Assembly: GCF_963855985.1 (NCBI RefSeq)
Contig: NC_087118.1
Location: 1,922,001-1,986,000 of the forward strand
From: Ostrinia nubilalis
Taxonomy: Eukaryota > Arthropoda > Insecta > Lepidoptera > Crambidae
DNA length: 64,000 nt
Direction: 5' to 3'
Below are positions 22,583 to 34,265 of this stretch, in pieces. The translations under genes were made by a program, and so were the position numbers. Below the pieces are notes generated by a model. That model was not told where the DNA came from, did not search any database, and was given only the letters and a program-made list of their open reading frames with translations. How positions within the stretch are numbered: position 1 is the first letter of the stretch; each line of letters opens with the position of its first letter.

Positions 22583-22836
22583 TGTACTTAAGTTTGACTA
22601 TTCTTACCGTTAGATAATTCCTGGCAATAAGTGGTGACTGAGTTTGTTCCGGCGTTTCTTCTCAGCACTTGCCATAAATGTTTGTCTCGAAGCGCTAGTA
22701 GGGCCCAAAAGATAAGGAGACATGTAAAGTGCCCCATAAGGGCTACCTTTTCTTTTTTTATTATTTTCTATTGACGTTCATAAGTGCCACTTGTGGTCTA
22801 AACTGAATAAATATTTTTGATTTTGATTTTGATTTT
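22583..22836 (+). repeat. LINE B 3' untranslated tail
   Basis: It carries the moth LINE tail GTGACTGAGTTTGTTCCGGC, TCTTCTCAGCACTTGCC and TCTCGAAGCGCTAGTAGGG, and ends in (TTTTGA)n after TAAACTGAATAAATATTTTT. The last 55 bp also form the outer end of the palindrome. Confidence 0.8.
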
Positions 22837-23454
22837 TGAAAATGAATGAATTTTCCCATCTTTGGCCACATGACTGGCCAAAAGTGGTGCACGTAGAACC
22901 CCACTTTTGGCCATGTAGTTTTTATCGTGATTTTTCAATTTAATTACTTAGCTATTTTGATATAAGTAATCTATTCATTTTCAGAGTTACGATTATAATG
23001 CCTCCATCGAAACCGAATACTAAAAAAATCGGTGCTGTGAAAAGAAAATTGTTCCAGTACTAACCACATAAACCTATACTATAGGTTAATGTTGATCTCC
23101 TTAATTGTAATTTCAATTCAAGCTGAGATATTATATTTCATACTAGCGGCCGCCCGCGACTTCGTACGCGTGGATCCCGTTTTCCCCCCTTCATCATGTC
23201 TGTGAACAGGCGCTGCTTTCGGGGACTGGTCAATCCAAGTTATTCAAATTTATGTATGCGAGTCATTTCTACTAGTAACTTAATATGTAAGTCTAGATAT
23301 TAGCACGTCACTACCTTGTTTAATATACCACGCAATCTTGTATAGCCATTCTTATAAGATACACCATACAAGAATGCATGGTAAATTCAGTGAACTGCTC
23401 CTGAATCGAATGTACCTACTACTACTATTTCTATTTATTTATATTAACCGGCAG

Positions 23455-23630
23455 ACAGTGGTGACTGAGTTTGTTGCGGCGCTCCTTCTCAGCACTTGCC
23501 AAATGTTGGTCTCGAAGCGCTGGTAGGGTAAAAAGATTATGAGACATGTAGAGGCTCCTTAAGAGCAAAATGACGATTTGTAAGAACTATTTATTAGTCT
23601 AAACAAATAAAGAAATTTTGACTTTGACAT
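23455..23630 (+). repeat. LINE 3' tail within palindrome arm (mirrored at 25795-25968)
   Basis: GTGACTGAGTTTGTTGCGGC, TCTCGAAGCGCTGGTAGGG, AGACATGTAGAGGCTCCTTA and an end at AAATTTTGACTTTGAC. Same family as the tail inserted at 15.9-16.1 kb. Confidence 0.8.
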
Positions 23631-23659
23631 CTATCTTACGCGGTTTGGATTTTTTCGTA

Positions 23660-24200
23660 CAAATGTTTTTTCCCGCTAACTCCCGTTCCCGTGGGAATTT
23701 TGCAATATTATGTTGTAACTAAGCTTTAAGTTTACTAAGGTATCTGCATGCCAAATTTCAAGCGTCTAACTTAAGCGGTTTAGATTTTTCATACAAAAGG
23801 ATTTTCCCGCGAATTCCCGTTCCCGTGGGAATTTCGGGAATTCCTTGTTGTAACTAAGCTTTAAGTTTACTAAGGTACCTACATACCAAACTTCAAGCGT
23901 CTAACTTAAGCAGTTTAGATTTTTCATACAAAAGGATTTTCCCACTAATTCCCGTTCCCGTAGGAATTTCGGGAATTACTTGTTGTAACTAAGCTTTAAG
24001 TTTACTAAGGTACCTGCATGCCAAATTTCAAGCATCTAACTTAAGCGGTTTAGATTTTTCATACAAAAGGATTTTCCAGCTAATTCCCGTTCCCGTGGGA
24101 ATTTCGGGAATTCCTTGTTGTAAGTAAGCTTTCAGTTTATTAAGGTACCTACATGTTTCTTTCTTCTTTCTTTCTTTCTTTCCCGTTAATTCCTGTTCCC
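23660..24200 (+). repeat. Minisatellite of about 133 bp, five units (mirrored in right arm)
   Basis: TCCCGTTCCCGTGGGAATTT recurs at about 23681, 23815, 23947, 24083 and 24186, with AACTAAGCTTTAAGTTTACT and TTAGATTTTTCATACAAAAG between. It ends in a (TTTC)n run and is followed by CGTCGAGTAGTTTTTCTTTC and (CAGA)n. Mirrored at about 25220-25760. Confidence 0.8.
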
Positions 24201-24623
24201 GTGGGAATTCCTAAGTATACTATAACCTGCCCAGGAGTATTAAAAATAATTGTACCAAGTTTCGTTAAAATCCGTCGAGTAGTTTTTCTTTCTATAAGGA
24301 AAATACAGACGGACAGACAGACAGACAGACAAACATTTTACTGATTGCATTTTTGGCATCAGTATCGATCACTAATCACCCCCTGATAGTTATTTTGAAA
24401 ATATATTTCATGTACATAATTGACCTCTTTACAGATTTATTATAAGTATAGATTTGTCGTCAATATTATGTTACCTATTTTTCTCTAAATAAAGACTGTT
24501 GGTCGTAAAATATTCGATTTTCGAATAAACTTTTTATTACTTTGAATTATCTGCTTTTTATTTTTAATGAATTTTGATGGCCAGAACTGGCACATGACTG
24601 TGGCCTGAAATGGGGTAAAGCTG

Positions 24624-24797
24624 GCAGAAAATGGCACAAATTCCCATTTTTTTTTCTTTTCTACAGGATTATTTTTCCATTGACTCATTATGAAAAAAAA
24701 ATGTAACCTTAGGCTAGATCTAAATAGGCGTTCTACAGTCATCCTGCTCTATAATAGCTACGTTAGGAGTAAGCTTGAATACTGCAGCACGGTGCTG
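24624..24797 (+). pseudogene. Palindrome spacer with LINE RT fragment
   Basis: At 24711-24785 the translation includes LLYNSYVRSKLEYCSTV, matching the C-terminal RT block of many LINEs (LY...VRS.LEY.S..W). The remainder is AT-rich. It ends at the small perfect inverted repeat CTGCAGCACGGTGCTGCAG. Confidence 0.65.
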
Positions 24798-26640
24798 CAG
24801 CTTTACCCCATTTCAGGCCACAGTCATGTGCCAGTTCTGGCCATCAAAATTCATTAAAAATAAAAAGCAGATAATTCAAAGTAATAAAAAGTTTATTCGA
24901 AAATCGCATATTTTACGACCAACAGTCTTTATTTAGAGAAAAATAGGTAACATAATATTGACGACAAATCTATACTTATAATAAATCTGTAAAGAGGTCA
25001 ATTATGTACATGAAATATATTTTCAAAATAACTATCAGGGGGTGATTAGTGATCGATACTGATGCCAAAAATGCAATCAGTAAAATGTTTGTCTGTCTGT
25101 CTGTCTGTCCGTCTGTATTTTCCTTATAGAAAGAAAAACTACTCGACGGATTTTAACGAAACTTGGTACAATTATTTTTAATACTCCTGGGCAGGTTATA
25201 GTATACTTAGGAATTCCCACGGGAACAGGAATTAACGGGAAAGAAAGAAAGAAAGAAGAAAGAAACATGTAGGTACCTTAATAAACTGAAAGCTTACTTA
25301 CAACAAGGAATTCCCGAAATTCCCACGGGAACGGGAATTAGCTGGAAAATCCTTTTGTATGAAAAATCTAAACCGCTTAAGTTAGATGCTTGAAATTTGG
25401 CATGCAGGTACCTTAGTAAACTTAAAGCTTAGTTACAACAAGTAATTCCCGAAATTCCTACGGGAACGGGAATTAGTGGGAAAATCCTTTTGTATGAAAA
25501 ATCTAAACTGCTTAAGTTAGACGCTTGAAGTTTGGTATGTAGGTACCTTAGTAAACTTAAAGCTTAGTTACAACAAGGAATTCCCGAAATTCCCACGGGA
25601 ACGGGAATTCGCGGGAAAATCCTTTTGTATGAAAAATCTAAACCGCTTAAGTTAGACGCTTGAAATTTGGCATGCAGATACCTTAGTAAACTTAAAGCTT
25701 AGTTACAACATAATATTGCAAAATTCCCACGGGAACGGGAGTTAGCGGGAAAAAACATTTGTACGAAAAAATCCAAACCGCGTAAGATAGATGTCAAAGT
25801 CAAAATTTCTTTATTTGTTTAGACTAATAAATAGTTCTTACAAATCGTCATTTTGCTCTTAAGGAGCCTCTACATGTCTCATAATCTTTTTACCCTACCA
25901 GCGCTTCGAGACCAACATTTGGCAAGTGCTGAGAAGGAGCGCCGCAACAAACTCAGTCACCACTGTCTGCCGGTTAATATAAATAAATAGAAATAGTAGT
26001 AGTAGGTACATTCGATTCAGGAGCAGTTCACTGAATTTACCATGCATTCTTGTATGGTGTATCTTATAAGAATGGCTATACAAGATTGCGTGGTATATTA
26101 AACAAGGTAGTGACGTGCTAATATCTAGACTTACATATTAAGTTACTAGTAGAAATGACTCGCATACATAAATTTGAATAACTTGGATTGACCAGTCCCC
26201 GAAAGCAGCGCCTGTTCACAGACATGATGAAGGGGGGGAAAACGGGATCCACGCGTACGAAGTCGCGGGCGGCCGCTAGTATGAAATATAATATCTCAGC
26301 TTGAATTGAAATTACAATTAAGGAGATCAACATTAACCTATAGTATAGGTTTATGTGGTTAGTACTGGAACAATTTTCTTTTCACAGCACCGATTTTTTT
26401 AGTATTCGGTTTCGATGGAGGCATTATAATCGTAACTCTGAAAATGAATAGATTACTTATATCAAAATAGCTAAGTAATTAAATTGAAAAATCACGATAA
26501 AAACTACATGGCCAAAAGTGGGGTTCTACGTGCACCACTTTTGGCCAGTCATGTGGCCAAAGATGGGAAAATTCATTCATTTTCAAAAATCAAAATCAAA
26601 ATCAAAAATATTTATTCAGTTTAGACCACAAGTGGCACTT

Positions 26641-27505
26641 CGCACCCCCCCTGGAACAAGTATGCAAGTCCACTTGTGCGATATTTTTTTTATTGCACTA
26701 AAAAATCAAGAAGGAGGTAATACATATTGTCAATTTTTTTCATAATTTTTCTCTTAAAAATGAAGAAATTATGTACAAATATGTAAAATATTGCAACATT
26801 AAAATATCTAACTTTCCATAACAAAAACGAAGTAAATACATTTGCACTTAATTGTTTAATAAAGTTCCGTATGAACAATAGCATATCAATATTTACGTAC
26901 ATCTTCCACGAAGACTTTAAAAAATATTTTCGCGTATCTGTTGTTGCATACTTATTTTAGGATATTATTTGGTGGGTATCGTGGTGCAAGTTTAGTTGCT
27001 TAGTTTTTCCACGAAACTTTTGTGCACATTATGCTGGTAATTTTGTGCAAGTCTAGATGCCTAATCCTTCCACGAAACTTTTATTCGAATAATAATATAT
27101 TACAATTGATACGTTATTTTCTACGTAGATTATCTTTCTGCAAGTCTAGTTGCCTAATTATTTTACGAAACTTTTGGCGATATTGTGTTTTATACCGATA
27201 TTGATACATTTATTTAGATGTAATTTAGTCATTAACAAAGCACAAATTAACTTAGTTTCAGTTATTTAAGTATCCGAACCACTACTTTTTGCACTAAATA
27301 CTCCTGATCCTGTGTGTTTATCAAATTTCGTACCAATGATGGTGGTAAAACGTAGTAAAATGATCGGTCTTTATGAGTACAAGATCCATTTTAAATTCTG
27401 TCTCTCTCTTCAGTGAATCGTTATCGTAGTAATCGTGATAAATATTCATCTTTCCAGAGCCGCATGAGTTCATTTATCAGCTTCTGCGTATATTGCCAGC
27501 GTGAC
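26641..27505. other. AT-rich flank with three short direct repeats, no gene
   Basis: TGCAAGTYTAGWTGCYTA followed by a CACGAAACTTTT-like block occurs near 26987, 27047 and 27140. No open frame resembling a protein. It is the left genomic flank of the gypsy element (TSD AAGG at 27506-27509). Confidence 0.5.
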
Positions 27506-27509
27506 AAGG

Positions 27510-28980
27510 TGTAACGTTGCCGTTTGCTGTTTTTCACAAATTGATATTTCTTCTCGATATTCTGATTTTGGATACCACTAGCGACATCTATTGGCGTGAT
27601 TTAGAATTAATTTGCAATAGATGGCGCTTTTTGCTCAGTTAATTGAAATATATTTTGATGAAACATTTCCTAGTGTTTTTATATTGATTATTCTATTTTT
27701 TAAATAGAATATTTTCAGTGTTCTGGAAATCGTTTTCATCATGGTTTTTATTAGTGTTTGCCTTTTATCTAAGCGGCGAAACGAAACGTTTCGCGATGTC
27801 AATGCGAGTCATTGTCACTGTCAGTTGAGCTGTAAAATCACTTTGGAATTTTGGTCGATCTTGCGCAACCGCAATTTTATTATTTTCGGGGATGTAATCC
27901 CCTGTGTTTCAAATCGTGTGTTGCAGAATGCATCCACCATAATTTCTTAATATAATTTAAAATAATCACACATGAGGTAAGTTCCCGTCGGAGAATTTAT
28001 TTATTTTTTCGTGATTGATATTTTTCGTATTCCAGTACGTGGTATTTCATGTGATCGTTTCTTTCAGAAATTTCCTAAACGTTATGTTGGACGAGGGCTG
28101 GGATGCTGAAAACTGCGAGTGAAGCTCAAATTAGCGAACAGTTTTCGTAAGTATTTGTTTCCCATTGCGGGTATTTTCATAACCTAATGCCACGTTCCAC
28201 ATGTGATGCTGACACTCGTATTTTTCGTTTCAGATGCGGGATTTTACATATTTTATAATTTCAACATAATATTTTGATGATATTTCATATATTTTAATTT
28301 CTCTTCATTTCGTATGAATTGTTTCTCCTTTCTAAACTGCTGATCTCTTCGCATTTCCTCCTTGTCATCAAACCTCTGTCTCTGCAAGAGTGTGAACGCT
28401 TTCCTGCCGAGGAGATGCAAGAGTTTCATCTGGCACTGTGCGCTTGAGGCCGTGGAGGACGCTGCTTGTAGCCTAAAAGTGTGCGAGACCCGTTGGACCC
28501 CGGAAGAAGAGAGGAACGTTCAGGGTAACGGCTTATAACCGCATGGCTTCCAAGGTACCCACTTTTTCCATCCTTCAAGTAGGAGTCTTTCCGACCTGAC
28601 TTCGCGCAGTTATCTTAACTAGTAGAGTCTTTTAATATTTAGGCTGAGTTTTAAGAAATTTGTAGTGGCAATAATATTCACCAAACCGAACCTAATTAAC
28701 GACCCTGAATCCCTTGAGATTGGCACTATTACAGTAGTTATTATAATATCGTAATTGTTAACTATATACGAGCATACGAGATAAAAATAAATTGTGTCAA
28801 TTGAGAGGGAGCTGTTTTATTTGCATTTCTAATTACAACACAAGGAACGGTAACTTATATAAATTTCTGCAAGCCGGACAACCTCTTTTTCACGTGCAGA
28901 CAATTCACCATCTCCTCCGTCTGCACCGGTGGCGGTTCAATTCCAGTCACCAAGCCGCCAGGAAAAAATCCTTTCTTGCA
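27510..28980 (+). repeat. 5' LTR of the gypsy element
   Basis: Matches 38205-39676 almost base for base; differences noted: TATTTCTTC versus TATTAACTTC near 27549, GTCAATG versus GTCAACG near 27800, and ACCTAAT versus ACCAAAT near 28184. The 69-codon frame MVFISVCLL... in both LTRs has no recognised domain and need not be a gene. Confidence 0.95.
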
Positions 28981-28981
28981 G

Positions 28982-28992
28982 TGGCGCCCATC
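28982..28992 (+). other. Primer-binding site
   Basis: TGGCGCCCATC begins two bases after the 5' LTR. TGGCGCCC is complementary to the CCA-ended 3' terminus of a Lys-type tRNA, as used by gypsy-group elements (family knowledge). Confidence 0.75.
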
Positions 28993-29040
28993 TTTTGGTG
29001 TTTATTATTGCCACCTTTTTTGTAAAAGGTTTATGGGTGG

Positions 29041-32000
29041 TAGTAGGGAATTTAGTGCAAGAACCCCTCCACTTTGGTATAGAAGGCTCATTTTTGCACC
29101 AGTTGTTCTTTGGGTGCTCCTGAGTAGATTTCCGTCGGTAGACATCGGGAGCCCCCCCTGTGGTAGCAGGGGGAGGGGGGGCAAGTTTCCTTCTGCCGCG
29201 CTTCACTTTAAGGCCTATATCTTCAAAACTATGGGTATTAGGGCAAGTGTGGTATCATTTTCGGATAATTAAAGGATGGCGAATTCATTTCTAGAACAAA
29301 CTTTTTGCCTTTTCATACAAAAAAATAGAAATATGGAGTAAAATTCACAAAAACCAAAAAGTATTTTTTTAAATAAACGTCGTTTACTTTTAAACCACTG
29401 GAGATAATCTAATAAAAAAAATATGTCCTGAAAGCTACATTTATCAGGATTATAAATATATACCATTGTATGGTACTTTTTTTGAAAAAAGTAGGTGAAA
29501 AAAATTTTTTCTTCAGGACACAGCGGGCGAATTTTAATGCGCGTCGGAAAAAAATATTTATTTTATCCATGAATTCATACTATTTTGTTCATAAGCGAGT
29601 AAAGATTATTATTTTAGAATTTATTTAGTGTTCCTGGCACATCATGCTACCATGATTTGTATTTATTCTTCAATTAATTTTGAACTGTATGTGTAAGACA
29701 TAAGGTTGAAAATAGTTTAATTACATTGTATTAATGAAAATATCATAAGAAGAAAGCACTAAATAAAGAACTTGAATTTGTCTAAGCGTCTAATGATTAT
29801 TATTATTATTATTTTAATTAACATTTTTATTTCTACATACTATTGTACCAGTGATAACGGAAAGGTAAGTGTGAGGAAAGTGAGGATTGATATTATCATT
29901 GTACGGGAGATTATTTTTAACACAAAGGCTACGGCTGTGACCATTATAGTTGGTTTTTCAGACAGCACCAGCTTCTGCACTACTTCTTGCACTTACATCT
30001 CACCATTTCCAGGCAAGCTTTGGCAGCTACAGGCAAATCGGTCTATGTAGGCTTCATGTTGCTATCGACTCTGGTCCACACCCAACAAGTCGGATAAAGG
30101 GAAGACTGAGTCGGTTGCTTGCAACTGATCCTATACGCGAACCCCTTGATATACTGCCAGTAGCCAATGCTGATACAAAGCTGTCTGGGTTATTTTATGT
30201 AGGGTCACACCTAAGCGTAGTCCACAGCGACCCATTAGGATCTTTATTCTCCCTTTTTTATTCCCTATCATCCAAAAAAATCCTATCCATTAGTTAAGTG
30301 AATTAAGCGTCTGAGTGAAAGCCACCTAATAGTCTTCTGATGCCGGATATGCTGACCCAAGCAGACCCATCCTTACAGTATTAAGTGTTTCATGGACTCC
30401 ACATTGTATTCCACATGCTCGAGAGCTTCTGTTGTTAGGCCCATTTTGTGGGACATGTGATTCGTTCCATAATGCCCAGTTTGCGTACCTGTAATTGCTT
30501 GGGCATACCTTTGAAAAGTTTTCTTCATGACCCTGTATTTCCCTTTAGGAATGATTTGGAGAGGCTTATATCGTTGGAGCTTTCCCATTTAGCCCTGTTA
30601 TTCTTGGATATGGCCATATTATGGCCATGAGGTACCTAAGCTTTTAGATAAAGGTACTATCAGTTCTGACCCAATAGGTATCGTCTCTGACCCTTGTCTC
30701 GCTAGACTGTCGACTCTCTCATTGCATTCGATCCGTGTATGTCCAGGTATCCCACATTAGGGACACTTTGTCATGCCTTCAGAGTTTGTTCATCTTTAAG
30801 ATTGCATCTAGAATACCTAATTCTAGACTCAATCTTCACTGAGGCGATGGCTTTGTTTGAGTGCTGCCTGGCTTTGGCTAAGGATGTAAATATTGCGTTT
30901 CTTACACCCCTGTTTTAAGTGCAAACATAATTATAGCGTAGAATTCTGCTTGAAATACTGTAGCAAACCTCCTTAAACGTTAACTGTGTTTATTACTACA
31001 TGCTTGACTATGAACGAGTGCTGTAAGTGCCCACCAACCTAGGCAGTTTTGTATCAGTATATCAAGGGCAGTAATTATGACCTTATGATTTTTTCAATTT
31101 AAGTATTTAAAATTTAGTTGGTTCAAGGGGTTCGCGTATAGGGTCAGTTGCAAGCAACCGACTCAGTCTTCCCTTTACCCGACTGGTTGGGGGTGGACCA
31201 GAATCGATAGCAACATGGAGCCTACATGGACCAATTGCCCGTAGCTGCCGAAGCTTGCCTGGAAAGAAGTAGTGCAGAAGCTGGTGCTGTCTGAAAAAAC
31301 AACTATAATGGTCACAGCCGTAGCCTTTGTGTTAAAAATAATCTCCCGTACTATGATAATATCAATCCTCTCTTTCCTCACACTTAACTTTCCGTTATCA
31401 CTGGTACAATAGTATGTAGAAATAAAAATGTTAATTAAAATAATAATAATAATCATTAGACGTTTAGACATATTCAAGTTCTTTATTTAGTGCTTTCTTC
31501 TTATGATATTTTCAATAATACAATGTATTTAAACTATTTTCAACCTTATGTCTTACACAAAGAGTTCAAAATTAATTGAAGAAAAAATAAAAATCATGGT
31601 AGCATGATGTGCCAGGAACTCTAAATAAATTCTAAAATAATAATCTTTACTTGCTTATGAACCAAATAGTATGAATTCATGGATAAAATAAATATTTTTT
31701 TCCGACGCGCATTAAAATTCGCCCGCTGTGTCCTGAAGAAAAAATTTTTTTCACCTACTTTTTTCAAAAAAAGTACCATACAATGGTATATATTTATAAT
31801 CCTGATAAATGTAGCTTTCAGGACATATTTTTTTTATTAGATTATCTCCAGTGGTTTAAAAGTAAACGACGTTTATTTAAAAAAATACTTTTTGGTTTTT
31901 GTGAATTTTACTCCATATTTCTATTTTTTTGTATGAAAAGGCAAAAAGTTTGTTCTAGAAATGAATTCGCCATCCTTTAATTATCCGAAAATGATACCAC

Positions 32001-32220
32001 ACTTGCCCTAATACCCATAGTTTTGAAGATATAGGCCTTAAAGTGAAGCGCGGCAGAAGGAAACTTGCCCCCCCTCCCCCTGCTACCACAGGGGGGGCTC
32101 CCGATGTCTACCGACGGAAATCTACTCAGGAGCACCCAAAGAACAACTGGTGCAAAAATGAGCCTTCTATACCAAAGTGGAGGGGTCTCCATACAAATCA
32201 TTGCACTAAATTCCCTACTA
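29041..32220. mobile_element. Long-TIR element (1.1-kb arms) inserted in the gypsy leader
   Basis: Outer ends TAGTAGGGAATTTAGTGCA inverted; arms 29041-30149 and 31122-32220 are reverse complements with a few percent divergence and small indels. Flanks TGGGTGG / TGGATGG could be a 7-bp target duplication (6 of 7). The 972-bp centre carries a decayed LINE RNase H. There is no transposase frame; the 65-codon frame present in both arms (29269 and 31783) has no recognised features. Superfamily unknown. Confidence 0.75.
30640..30962 (-). pseudogene. LINE RNase H remnant
   Basis: Read on the minus strand, fragments give VFQAEFYAI and SLAKARQHSNKAI and, in another frame, VPGHTRIECNERVDSLARQG. The last is the RNase H1 signature (PGH.. 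I.GNE.AD.LA..G) seen at the C-terminus of R1/Jockey-group ORF2. Several frameshifts and stops. Centre of the long-TIR element. Confidence 0.7.
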
Positions 32221-32969
32221 TGGATGGTTAATAAAAGAAGCGACATTGTTTGCTGACTATCCTCTCATACACTTTTGTTTAGATATTTTAATGTTGTAAT
32301 TAGGGAATTTCTCATGTTGTGTGTTGTGTTTGTCCTGTATTTTATTTTTGTGGCCCACATGTTATTTTGTTAACAACATAAACTTATAACCTATTTATAA
32401 CAGAGCGTACTTACTCTTATTTATGAGGAACTACATAATGTTTGGTTATTTTGTTGAGTTGAAACTTGTTTTATAGTTGGGACAAGTAAGTAACATTTTT
32501 ATTGTTAGGTTATCAATTTAGTATACCTACACTGCTTTTGTGTTTCTTTATGTAAACATATAACCCGTTACTTACTTTAATTTTAATTAATTTTTCAAGG
32601 ACAAACACTTTTGTTGAAATTTAAAATTAGTTTATGTAATAGGATAACAAAGTACCTATTTACTTGTTATTTTGTACTAAGGTAACAATTTCCTTTGTGT
32701 CACTGCGGACATATAACATTAATTTGAAGTTACCTAGTACATTGTTTTTTTTTTGGTAATTATTTACATACTTGTTTATTACTTGTATAATTTTTATAAC
32801 AATAACATTATTGTTGTTATTGTGTGTTTTAGAACATAAGTGAGAGGTTTTATCCAATCTTGTAAGGTGCCATTCTCAACAAATTTGACAATTTAAATTC
32901 ATTTTCATTCTAAAGTTTTTAAATAATATTTTTGCCACTTAGTTTATTTTACACATAGTTTTTTTTACA
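32221..32969 (+). other. Gypsy leader (5' untranslated), no gene
   Basis: AT-rich with repeated GTTATTTTGTTAAC-type stretches, lying between the inserted long-TIR element and the gag ATG at 32970. No frame of note. Confidence 0.6.
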
Positions 32970-34217
32970 ATGGATACGAAAACGGTTTACTACCATTCAT
33001 TATTACGCGACGAACTTATTTATGAGATAACTGTTCGATCTGAGTCTCCGGAAGATACAGTTCCCAAAATGAAAAAACAACTTAAGTCATTGTGTTCTGA
33101 GTTTAGTCCTGAGGAAATTATTGATGAAGAACTTAAACCTAGTGTGGAATTGCCCAATATTTCTGGCAAGTTAAAGGAATTACAATCACACTTAGATAAT
33201 TTCAAGAAGACTAAGGAGCGGTATCAGCTGACTCGTGCGAAGGCTTTGTATTGCCACTTGCTTCACCGACTGGATAGGCTAGCAGCGTGTAAGGAAACTG
33301 TTGACGCAGCTATTCATGCTAGCTTAAAACAGAAGTTGAACTTGTGCTTTTCAGTTTTAGAAGGCTTCGTCACAAACAAATCAGAAGGCGAATCTAGTTC
33401 CAATTTACACTCAGACGATTGTAGGGAAACTGTTGTTGTGGACCAGTCATCGAAGGTAAATATTTTAAATTGGAACATAAAGTTTTCAGTTGATTCCAGT
33501 GTGCATTCCTTTTTGGAATTAGTTAATGAACGCGCGACAGCTTTTGGTGTTTCTGATAGTATTTTATTTAAGTCGGCGTTTTGTTTTTTCCATGATCAAA
33601 CACTCTTATGGTATAGAGGTGTCAAAGATCAGGTCTCGTCGTGGAAGGAACTAAGTGAATTATTGGTTGAGGAGTTTGCACCTGCAGATTATGACTATAG
33701 GTTGATAGGAGAAATTCGTTCTCGTACACAAGGTCAGGATGAACCTACCCACATTTATTTCGCTATTATGAATGGAATGTTTTCGCGTTTAAAACGGCCA
33801 TTTTCTGAACAAGAAAAGATTGAGATCTTGTTACACAATATTAGGCCTATCTATGCTGAATTGTTAGCTTTACACGACTTCGACACTGTTGCTGACCTCA
33901 AAGATAAATGTCGTAAAATTGAAGTAAGACGTCAGCAAACTAGTACCTTCAATGAACCATCTAAACAGCCGTGTATGAATCCGGAGTACACTTACAAGGG
34001 TAAATCACCAAAGCCTGTTACTGCTGTCACACAACCACCCTTTTCTGACAGTAAACCAACTTCTAACAAAAAACTATTGTGTTTGAAGTGTAAGGCAAAT
34101 ACACATAGTACAAAATACTGTACGGATAAACGGTTGTTATGTTTTAAGTGTGGTGAAGTAGGGTACACTACTAAAAATTGTGCTAAGTGTAAAAGTGCTA
34201 CCAATTCAAAAAACTAG
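32970..34217 (+). CDS. gag: Gypsy Gag polyprotein
   Basis: 415 codons from MDTKTVYYHSLLRDELIYEI. The N-terminal half is helical and charged; the capsid-like region contains FHDQTLLWYRGVKDQVSSWK and RSRTQGQDEPTHIYFAIMNG, the Gag block typical of insect gypsy elements; the tail holds two zinc knuckles. The first (about residue 369) is a regular CX2CX4HX4C (CLKCKANTHSTKYC). In the second (CFKCGEVGYTTKNC) the His is replaced by Tyr. Gag forms the virus-like particle and binds element RNA. The frame ends at TAG directly after a slippery heptamer that leads into pol. Confidence 0.92.
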   Translation: MDTKTVYYHSLLRDELIYEITVRSESPEDTVPKMKKQLKSLCSEFSPEEIIDEELKPSVELPNISGKLKELQSHLDNFKKTKERYQLTRAKALYCHLLHRLDRLAACKETVDAAIHASLKQKLNLCFSVLEGFVTNKSEGESSSNLHSDDCRETVVVDQSSKVNILNWNIKFSVDSSVHSFLELVNERATAFGVSDSILFKSAFCFFHDQTLLWYRGVKDQVSSWKELSELLVEEFAPADYDYRLIGEIRSRTQGQDEPTHIYFAIMNGMFSRLKRPFSEQEKIEILLHNIRPIYAELLALHDFDTVADLKDKCRKIEVRRQQTSTFNEPSKQPCMNPEYTYKGKSPKPVTAVTQPPFSDSKPTSNKKLLCLKCKANTHSTKYCTDKRLLCFKCGEVGYTTKNCAKCKSATNSKN

Positions 34218-34265
34218 CAGGTAACCGAAGTGATGTTATTTCAGAAGATGTCGAACCTTCTGAAA
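34208..34265 (+). promoter_or_regulatory. -1 ribosomal frameshift signal, gag to pol
   Basis: Gag codons read TCA AAA AAC TAG, i.e. the canonical slippery heptamer A AAA AAC (34208-34214) immediately before the stop. The pol frame is exactly -1 relative to gag. Downstream TTTCAGAAG (34239-34247) and CTTCTGAAA (34257-34265) form a perfect 9-bp stem with a 9-nt loop, 24 nt past the heptamer; this is further than usual and may or may not be the stimulator. Confidence 0.85.

Larger units (their letters stand above)
22782..26640. repeat. 3.9-kb near-perfect palindrome (two 1.84-kb arms)
   Basis: Left arm 22782-24623 and right arm 24798-26640 are reverse complements with almost no differences that I can find: the 62- and 63-codon frames at 23338/25895 and 24153/25077 translate identically. 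Paired positions sum to 49421-49422 from end to end, so there is about one indel in total. The spacer is about 174 bp. The arms contain only repeats: a LINE tail, a minisatellite and the CTAGCGGCCGCCCGCGACTT moth motif. Confidence 0.9.

Noticed and set aside
23338..25268. Duplicated 62- and 63-codon proteins on opposite strands
   Set aside because: They are the mirrored arms of the palindrome, made of LINE tail and minisatellite sequence; not genes.
27741..27950. 69-codon frame MVFISVCLL... present twice
   Set aside because: It lies in both LTRs of the gypsy element, is identical because the LTRs are, and has no recognisable domain.
29036..32225. Long-TIR element as a second, internally deleted Polinton because its ends also contain AGTAGG
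   Set aside because: With the end set at AGTAGG the flanking 6-mers (GGTGGT and ATGGAT) do not match, and beyond six bases the TIRs are unrelated.
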